A model generated the notes under the pieces. That model did no database searches. It worked only from the letters and a program-made list of their open reading frames with translations, and was not told the DNA's origin. DNA of 64,000 nt from Nocardia africana NBRC 100379 (GTDB lineage: Bacteria; Actinomycetota; Actinomycetes; Mycobacteriales; Mycobacteriaceae), in contig NZ_BDAV01000016.1 of the NCBI RefSeq assembly GCF_001612635.1, positions 30,591 through 94,590 on the forward strand. Direction: 5' to 3'. The translations under genes and the position numbers were made by a program. This document shows, one piece after another, positions 58,813 through 64,000 of this stretch; position 1 is the first letter of the stretch; every line of letters starts with the position of its first letter.

Positions 58813-59784
58813 TCAGGCACCGAAATAGCGCCGCGGGTTGTGGACGAGCATGGTGTCGATCTGCTCGTCGGTGACGCCACGCGCCCGCAACGCCGGCAGC
58901 ACGTCGTCGCTGATATGGGTGAAGTTCCAGTTCGGCACCGCGGCGGCCTTGCCCTCCTCGGAGAACCAGTCGATGAAGCACGCCGCGTCGTGGGCGAGGA
59001 CCATCTTCTCGGCGTAACCGCGCTCGACCAGCCGCACCACGGTGTCCACGCGTTCCTCGAACGACAGCAGGACGTCGAGTCCGAATCGGTCCATGCCGAG
59101 GTAGGAGCCGGCGTCGGCGAGTGCGCACAGATAGTCCAGGTCGGTGCTGTCGCCCGAGTGCCCGATGACGACCTTGCTCAGATCCACCCCCTCCTCCGCG
59201 AGCACCTTCTGCGCGATCAGGCCGGACTGGTTGTGGACGTTCGTGTGCACCGTGATCGGCGCCCCGGTCTCCACGTGCGCCTGTCCGACGGCACGCATCA
59301 CCCGCTCGACTCCGGGCGTCAGGCCCTGTTCCTCGATCGCGCACTTGAGGAATCCGGCCTTCACGCCGGTATCGGCGATCCCTTCGCGGATGTCCTTGAC
59401 GAACAGTTCGACCAACGGCTCGGCCACGTCGAACAGCAGGCCGGGGCCGGTGTAGTGGAACTGGAACGGTACCTCGTTGTACGTGTAGAGGCCGGTCGCC
59501 ACGATGATATTGATGTCGACCTGCTCATTGATCCGCTGGATCCGCGGAATGTAGCGACCGAGCCCGATCACCGTCGGGTCGACGATCGTGTCGATCCCAC
59601 GTGCGGCGCATTCCCGCAACTTCGCGACGGCGTCCGCGACCCGCGCGTCCTCGTCCCACCGATTCGGATAGTCGGGATAGTTCTGCCGCATCTCCTCGCC
59701 GAGCACGAAAACGTGCTCGTGCATCAGCACCCTGCCCAGGGCGGCGGTGTCGAGGGGGCCACGGACGGTTTCAACGGTAGACAT
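58813..59784 (-). CDS. qsdA: phosphotriesterase-family N-acyl-homoserine / gamma-lactone lactonase
   Basis: 323 aa. Amidohydrolase metal site: His22 and His24 (MHEH), carbamylated Lys147 (GFLK), His180, His209 (GHSGDSTDL) and Asp266 (HDAACF). Length and layout match the PTE-like lactonase group to which QsdA of Rhodococcus belongs, enzymes that open AHL and related lactone rings. Divergent TetR and following acyl-CoA ligase reproduce the qsd operon order, which raises confidence in the assignment; substrate range is untested. Confidence 0.85.
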   Translation of the reverse strand: MSTVETVRGPLDTAALGRVLMHEHVFVLGEEMRQNYPDYPNRWDEDARVADAVAKLRECAARGIDTIVDPTVIGLGRYIPRIQRINEQVDINIIVATGLYTYNEVPFQFHYTGPGLLFDVAEPLVELFVKDIREGIADTGVKAGFLKCAIEEQGLTPGVERVMRAVGQAHVETGAPITVHTNVHNQSGLIAQKVLAEEGVDLSKVVIGHSGDSTDLDYLCALADAGSYLGMDRFGLDVLLSFEERVDTVVRLVERGYAEKMVLAHDAACFIDWFSEEGKAAAVPNWNFTHISDDVLPALRARGVTDEQIDTMLVHNPRRYFGA

Positions 59785-59861
59785 CGGATTCCTCGGGGTA
59801 TCGACGATGAGCCGGACGGCTATGAAGATTGCCGGAACAATGTGATCCACGCCATCCAGTG

Positions 59862-59886
59862 TGAGACACTGCGCAAGTGTGTCTCA
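59862..59886. promoter_or_regulatory. QsdR operator candidate
   Basis: TGAGACAC (59862-59869) mirrors GTGTCTCA (59879-59886), 9-nt spacer, midway between the divergent qsdA start (59784) and the qsdR start (59976). An 8-bp dyad of this spacing suits a TetR dimer; release by a lactone ligand is known for QsdR in R. erythropolis. Confidence 0.6.
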
Positions 59887-59975
59887 GCCTCCCGGATTCG
59901 TCAACCCGCTCGCCACAGCAGACGCCGGGTGCGCCGGGTCGGCACGGCGTGCCTCGGTATGAGGAGATGGTGGGC

Positions 59976-60536
59976 ATGATCGCTACTTCCGAGGGACGGC
60001 GCGCCGTCGACGCGGCGACGAAGCTCTACCTGGCGGGTGAACAACTCGACATGTCGGTGCTCGCCCGTGACCTGGGCATCGGGCGCGCGACGCTGTACCG
60101 GCACGTCGGCAACCGGGACGACCTCATCGCGACCGTGCTGGCCGAAGCCACCGAACGCACCTACCGCAAGGTCTTCACCACCGCCACGGGATCCGGGGCG
60201 GCGCTCGTTCTCGACACCCTCGAACGGGTGATGAACGCGGTCGCCGAGTCCGAGCCGCTACGCATCCTCACCAGCCGAGAACCGGCACTGTTCATCCGGC
60301 TGGCGCTGCTTCCGGGCCGAATCGAATCGACGTCGGCGCGCATGGTCGCCGAACTGCTGGACGACGAACAGCGTCAGGGACATCTGACACTCCCCCTGGC
60401 CGCCGATGTCCTGGCCGAGGCCATCGTCCGCATCTGCGACGCGCACCTCTACGCACCCCTGCTCGGCGGCGATCGACCACGCATCGACACCGCGCTGGCC
60501 ATCGTCGCCCTGCTCCTCGGCGAACGCCGGCAGTGA
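59976..60536 (+). CDS. qsdR: TetR family regulator of the qsd operon
   Basis: 186 aa. HTH at about residues 20-60 (YLAGEQLDMSVLARDLGIGRATLYRHVGNRDDLIATVLAEA), then a helical ligand domain. The open frame begins at 59877 but that would run through the operator; ATG 59976 has GAGGAG 9 nt upstream and fits the ~187-aa size of QsdR. It is divergent from qsdA and likely represses both itself and qsdA-qsdC until a lactone binds. Confidence 0.8.
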   Translation: MIATSEGRRAVDAATKLYLAGEQLDMSVLARDLGIGRATLYRHVGNRDDLIATVLAEATERTYRKVFTTATGSGAALVLDTLERVMNAVAESEPLRILTSREPALFIRLALLPGRIESTSARMVAELLDDEQRQGHLTLPLAADVLAEAIVRICDAHLYAPLLGGDRPRIDTALAIVALLLGERRQ

Positions 60537-60551
60537 ACGACTCCGCCGCGG

Positions 60552-61403
60552 TCACATATTGCTGTCGAGGGCCGGAACTCCGTCCGGCAACCCCGGCGCG
60601 CCCCTTCCCGCCGGCTGCGGTGGACAGGTACCGCCGAGTTGGTAGGCGGCCATGGAAATCGAACCGGCGCAATGCCCCTCGACGATCGGCACCAGCGGTT
60701 CGGTATCGGCCAGCCCCGCGATGTACAGCAGCGGCAGGTAGTGATCCGGGGTCGGAACGGCCGCCGCGAAATCGGGATGCGCGTCGAGAGCGGCGGCCTC
60801 GGTGGGTGATCGCATCAGCACCTCACGGGCCGCCTCGTCGAAGCGCACCGCCCAGTCGTACCCGGCATCCGGCTGCCGGAAATCGACCGCGCGCAGATTG
60901 TGCACGATATTGCCGCTGCCGACGATCAGCACACCGTCCGAGCGCAGCGGAGCGAGCTTGCGGCCGAGTTCGAGGTGGTAGTCCAGCGGTTCGAAGGCGT
61001 TGAGCGACAACTGCACCACCGGAATCGAGGCGTCCGGAAACGCGTGCACCAGCACCGACCAGGTGCCGTGGTCGAGCCCCCAGCTGTCGGTATCGCAGCC
61101 CACCCACTGCGGATGGGCCACATCGGCGACCTGTTCGGCCAGCTCCGGCAGGCCCGGCGCCGGATATTCGACCGCGAACAGCTCGTCCGGAAACCCGTAG
61201 AAGTCGTGGATGGTCCGCGGGCGCGGCATCGCGGTGACCGCGGTGGCGTTGGTGTACCAGTGGGCCGAAATCACCAGAATCGCGCGCGGGCGCGGCGCGG
61301 CACGCCCGACCGCCGCCCACGCCTCGGTGTACCGGTTGCGGTCGAGCGCGTTCATCGGATTGCCGTGGCCAAGAAATACCGCGGGCATCGGGTCCGGCGA
61401 CAT
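60552..61403 (-). CDS. extradiol ring-cleavage dioxygenase (LigB/DODA type)
   Basis: 283 aa. Class III extradiol fold: His13 in VFLGHGNP, His48 in ISAHWYT, His in LIVGSGNIVHNLRAVD, and catalytic region DHYLPLLYIAGL. Class III DODA members cleave DOPA or caffeate-type catechols with Zn or Fe. Known as YgiD-like 4,5-DOPA dioxygenase; substrate unknown. ATG 61403. Confidence 0.85.
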   Translation of the reverse strand: MSPDPMPAVFLGHGNPMNALDRNRYTEAWAAVGRAAPRPRAILVISAHWYTNATAVTAMPRPRTIHDFYGFPDELFAVEYPAPGLPELAEQVADVAHPQWVGCDTDSWGLDHGTWSVLVHAFPDASIPVVQLSLNAFEPLDYHLELGRKLAPLRSDGVLIVGSGNIVHNLRAVDFRQPDAGYDWAVRFDEAAREVLMRSPTEAAALDAHPDFAAAVPTPDHYLPLLYIAGLADTEPLVPIVEGHCAGSISMAAYQLGGTCPPQPAGRGAPGLPDGVPALDSNM

Positions 61404-61442
61404 CTCGCACTCCTTCTGGTGGTGCCGACCCCGCCGGTGAGC

Positions 61443-62840
61443 TCAGTCGGCGGGCAGTTCGATTCCCTCGGCGGCGACCTTGGCGGCCACCTCCTCGGGG
61501 AAGATGTTGCGGAACAGGTACAGATCCTGACCGAGCCGCCAGCCCGGGGCCAGTGCGACCGCATAACGTTCGAAGTAGCCGAGCTGTTTGCCCATCAGCA
61601 GCAACTGCTGCGGGCCCGAGGCGCCCCGGCGTTTGCCGAATTCCACCAGCCGGGCCGCGACCTTGCCCATATCCAGCTTCGCCAGCTTGCCCGACAGCAC
61701 CGGCGCCAGCGCAGTCGCCAGCTGGCGGCCGATGGTGGCGTCGTCACCGTCGTCGCCGTCGAGCAGATCCAGTTCCCGCAGCGCCCGCGCGACCGGGCGG
61801 AAGTCACCGTCGATGGCGCTGGCGTGGAACAGCGCGCGCACGAAGGCGCGCCACTGCGGCGTCATGGTGCCGACGATGCCGAAGTCGAGCATGGCGGCCC
61901 GGCCGTCGTCGAGCAGCCAAAGGTTTCCGGCATGTACGTCGCCGTGGAAAAGGCCGTGCACCACAACACTTTCCACCCATGCCTTGACCAGGCGGCGAAT
62001 CAACAGCTCGGGGTCGGGGTGGGCGGCGCGGATGTCGTCGAAGCGGTCGAGGGGCATACCGCGCATCCGCTCCATGCAGAGCACGCGCGGGCCGCAGTAC
62101 TCCCAGTACACCTCGGGGACGACCACACCGGTGTTGTCGCCGAAGGCGGCCAGATCGGCCCTCGCCTGCGCCTGGTTGCGGGCCTCGTTGCGGAAGTCCA
62201 GCTCGGCGACGGTGGTGTCGTACAGATCACGGACCACGCCTTCGGCATTGGCGATGCGGGCGTTCTCCGAGCGTTTGGTCAGCATCCCGGCCAGCCGGTA
62301 GGCGGCACGCAGATCGACGATCATGCGGCGGGCGATGTCGGGGCGCTGCACCTTCAGCACGGCCGGCCGGCCGTCGGCGAGAACGCAGGCGTGCACCTGA
62401 GCCACCGACGCGGCCGAGAGCGGTTCGTCGTCGAATTCGCGGAACAGCCGGTCGATGGGGGCGCCGAGATCGGCCTCGATCACCGCACGGGCGTCGGTGG
62501 CCGCAAACGGCGGCACATCGTCGAGGCAGCGCAGGCACGCGTCGGCGAGTTCGTCCGGGAACGCGGCCGGCGACGAGGCTATGAGCTGGCCGAGTTTGAC
62601 GAACATCGGGCCCAGCGCCTCGAAACCGTCGACCGTGCCGTCGGCCATCGCGCGTCGCCGCTTGGCCGGGCGCAGACCTTCACGCAACACCCGCCGCGTC
62701 ACCCGGCTGCCGATCGTCGTGCCGATCGCGGCGGTACGCCGGAACTCCGCGAATCCGAATTTCTCCAGCGCCGGTACCGGCTGCGGTGGAGTCGCCCCCG
62801 CGCCCGGTCCGGAGGCGGTCTCGGTGGCCGCCGCCGTCAC
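61443..62840 (-). CDS. ABC1/UbiB (AarF) family atypical kinase
   Basis: 465 aa. KxGQ motif MFVKLGQLIASSPAAFPDEL; ATP-binding SAASVAQVHACVLADGRPAVLKVQRPD (A-rich loop, catalytic Lys); VAELDFRNEARN; HGDVHAGNLWLLDDGRAAMLDFGIVG (the catalytic HGDxHxGN and DFG). ABC1 proteins are ATPases/kinases of lipid (quinone) metabolism; in Gram-positives, role uncertain. Ends 40 bp from the DODA gene start, possibly cotranscribed. Confidence 0.85.
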   Translation of the reverse strand: MTAAATETASGPGAGATPPQPVPALEKFGFAEFRRTAAIGTTIGSRVTRRVLREGLRPAKRRRAMADGTVDGFEALGPMFVKLGQLIASSPAAFPDELADACLRCLDDVPPFAATDARAVIEADLGAPIDRLFREFDDEPLSAASVAQVHACVLADGRPAVLKVQRPDIARRMIVDLRAAYRLAGMLTKRSENARIANAEGVVRDLYDTTVAELDFRNEARNQAQARADLAAFGDNTGVVVPEVYWEYCGPRVLCMERMRGMPLDRFDDIRAAHPDPELLIRRLVKAWVESVVVHGLFHGDVHAGNLWLLDDGRAAMLDFGIVGTMTPQWRAFVRALFHASAIDGDFRPVARALRELDLLDGDDGDDATIGRQLATALAPVLSGKLAKLDMGKVAARLVEFGKRRGASGPQQLLLMGKQLGYFERYAVALAPGWRLGQDLYLFRNIFPEEVAAKVAAEGIELPAD

Positions 62841-63016
62841 CGCAGGACCCCGCCGGTCACCTGCTCACCTGCCCGAATCATTCGTTGCGACCGTCCCATC
62901 GTCGTTTCGTTCGTGCACAGTCTACGACTGCCGGGCCACCGTACCGGCCGGTGTGATCCGCTGCACCCGACCGTGTCCGGTCGCGGTGGCCACCGTCACG
63001 GCCGTGACGAGCCGGT

Positions 63017-64000
63017 TCACGGCGCGATGCCGAGTCCCGCGGCGAGGACCGGCCAGGAGCGCTTCAGCGCGTCCTGCCAGTAGCCCCACGAATGTGTGCC
63101 CGTGGGTTCGAAGTCGAAGGTCGCCGGAATTCCCAACTCCCCCAGACGAGTCGACATGTTGTGTGTACACCAGTTCACCGCGGCCTCGATCACGCCGCCG
63201 ATCACGAGCTGATCCAGATATCCGCGCGGCCCGGGCTGCATATGGTCGCCGCCGTACACGTCGTACATACCGGGCACACCGGTGCCGGTGGAGATGAACA
63301 GATTCAGTCCCCGCAGCCCGTCGGCGTGCACGTACGGGTCGTTGGCCGCCCACATCGGATCGTCGTCGGGGCCGTACATGTTCCCCACATCGCCGCCGCC
63401 CCAGGTCTGCACCGCCATTTTGACGAATTCGCGGCCGATCGGATCACTGATCTGCGCACATCCCGAATACGCGGCCACCGAGCGATACAGTCCCGGAGCG
63501 GCGATCGGCAACTGCAGCACCGAGGTCCCCGAGGTCGACAACCCGGCCAGCGCATTGGCGCCGGTGGTGCGGTAGCGCCCGTCGATCAGCGGCGGCAGTT
63601 CCGCGGTGAGGAACGTCTTCCATTTGTACACACCGAGTTTCGGATCCGGTGCGCGCCAATCGGTGTAGTAGCTCCAGCGGCCCCCGACCGGCTGCACCAC
63701 ATAGGTCTGCTTCCCGGACAGAAAGCCCGCGACATCGGTATTTCGCTCCCACGTCGCCGAATCCTGGCCTCCCCCACCGCCGTTGAGCAGATACAGCACC
63801 GGCGCCGGTGCCTGGTCGTCGGCGGGCACCTGCACCTTCACCATGATGTCGGTGTTCATCGCCGCCGAATGCACCCGCAACTGTTCGGTACGCGGATCGA
63901 GCCGCCAGCTGCCGGTGACGGCCGACCCGTCCGCGGCGACCGGTTCGGGTTGCGCACCGGCGGGCGCGGCCCCCAGCACCGCGCCCGCCAGTACCAGAAC
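63017..64000 (-). CDS. secreted antigen 85-fold esterase, N-terminal end beyond right edge
   Basis: The visible part ends its signal peptide with VLVLAGAVLGAAPAGAQPEP and continues the mature protein: VLYLLNGGGGGQDSATWERNTDVAGFL, GLSTSGTSVLQLPIAAPGLYRSVAAYSG (nucleophile Ser in a GLSTSG elbow, where Ag85 has GLSMSG), YLDQLVIGGVIEAAVNWCTHN and HSWGYWQDALKRSWPVL with the His. This is the antigen 85/mycolyltransferase-like esterase family, transferring mycolates to trehalose or arabinan in mycolic-acid bacteria. The start codon lies beyond 64000. Confidence 0.82.
   Translation of the reverse strand, partial: VLVLAGAVLGAAPAGAQPEPVAADGSAVTGSWRLDPRTEQLRVHSAAMNTDIMVKVQVPADDQAPAPVLYLLNGGGGGQDSATWERNTDVAGFLSGKQTYVVQPVGGRWSYYTDWRAPDPKLGVYKWKTFLTAELPPLIDGRYRTTGANALAGLSTSGTSVLQLPIAAPGLYRSVAAYSGCAQISDPIGREFVKMAVQTWGGGDVGNMYGPDDDPMWAANDPYVHADGLRGLNLFISTGTGVPGMYDVYGGDHMQPGPRGYLDQLVIGGVIEAAVNWCTHNMSTRLGELGIPATFDFEPTGTHSWGYWQDALKRSWPVLAAGLGIAP

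Noticed and set aside
1..64000. tRNA, rRNA, CRISPR, IS ends and phage genes
   Set aside because: None recognised by eye; no direct-repeat arrays or transposase motifs seen.

Overview
The window is high-GC actinobacterial DNA, with near-universal G/C third positions, GTG starts and many 4-bp ATGA stop/start overlaps. The gene content points to a mycolic-acid-containing nocardioform, most likely Nocardia or a close Rhodococcus relative. Indicators are mycothiol-type DinB/MDMPI proteins, F420/deazaflavin oxidoreductases, a SigK-like ECF factor, an LpqS-like copper protein, an UsfX/RsbW-like anti-sigma factor, a qsd lactonase operon and an antigen-85-fold esterase. No rRNA, tRNA, CRISPR array, insertion sequence or phage gene was seen. 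All names rest on reading translations and motifs by eye; no database search was run.

Region 1 (1-10.5 kb) is a steroid catabolic island. A minus-strand operon reads hsaA - hsaC - kstD - kshA - small Cys protein and covers ring-B opening (KstD + KshA), ring-A hydroxylation (HsaA) and meta-cleavage (HsaC). A meta-cleavage-product hydrolase sits at the left edge, and a TetR/IclR divergent pair with a perfect operator palindrome lies beside it. The island is flanked by decaying genes: an SDR remnant, a methyltransferase tail, a frameshifted membrane protein and a quinone-oxidoreductase tail.

Region 2 (10.5-20.2 kb) holds small membrane proteins, a mycothiol-type isomerase-fold protein, and a molybdenum hydroxylase operon. 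That operon has an FAD subunit, a fused 2Fe-2S + Moco subunit, an ABM-duplicated membrane protein, a 359-aa protein of unknown family and a guanine/cytosine-type deaminase. A convergent XdhC maturation factor follows. It is probably for purine or another N-heterocycle.

Region 3 (20.4-38.5 kb) is a mosaic of single enzymes and small operons: HAD phosphatase, hydrolase/ArsR pair, DUF6131-like peptide, nitroreductase, epoxide-hydrolase-like protein, DedA, an alpha/beta hydrolase behind a perfect IdeR/DtxR-type iron box, DAO oxidase, a SnoaL-hydrolase-MFS operon, a LuxR-LAL regulator, a Ddn-type protein, and a cysteine-synthase-like enzyme coupled to an MFS exporter.

Region 4 (38.6-51.4 kb) is stress physiology. 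It has an LpqS-like protein near a TACCC-N5-GGGTA copper box, SigK-like sigma, KGG and CsbD proteins, two paralogous STAS antagonists sharing a near-identical upstream element, an RsbW/UsfX-like anti-sigma factor, a MoxR-VWA pair, a CdiI_4-like protein and an F420-type luciferase-fold oxidoreductase.

Region 5 (51.6-64 kb) carries a seven-gene overlapping Mrp/Mbh-type cation antiporter operon, a START-epimerase, the qsdR/qsdA/qsdC quorum-signal (lactone) degradation locus with an operator palindrome, a LigB/DODA dioxygenase, an ABC1/UbiB kinase-like protein and a secreted esterase cut by the right edge.
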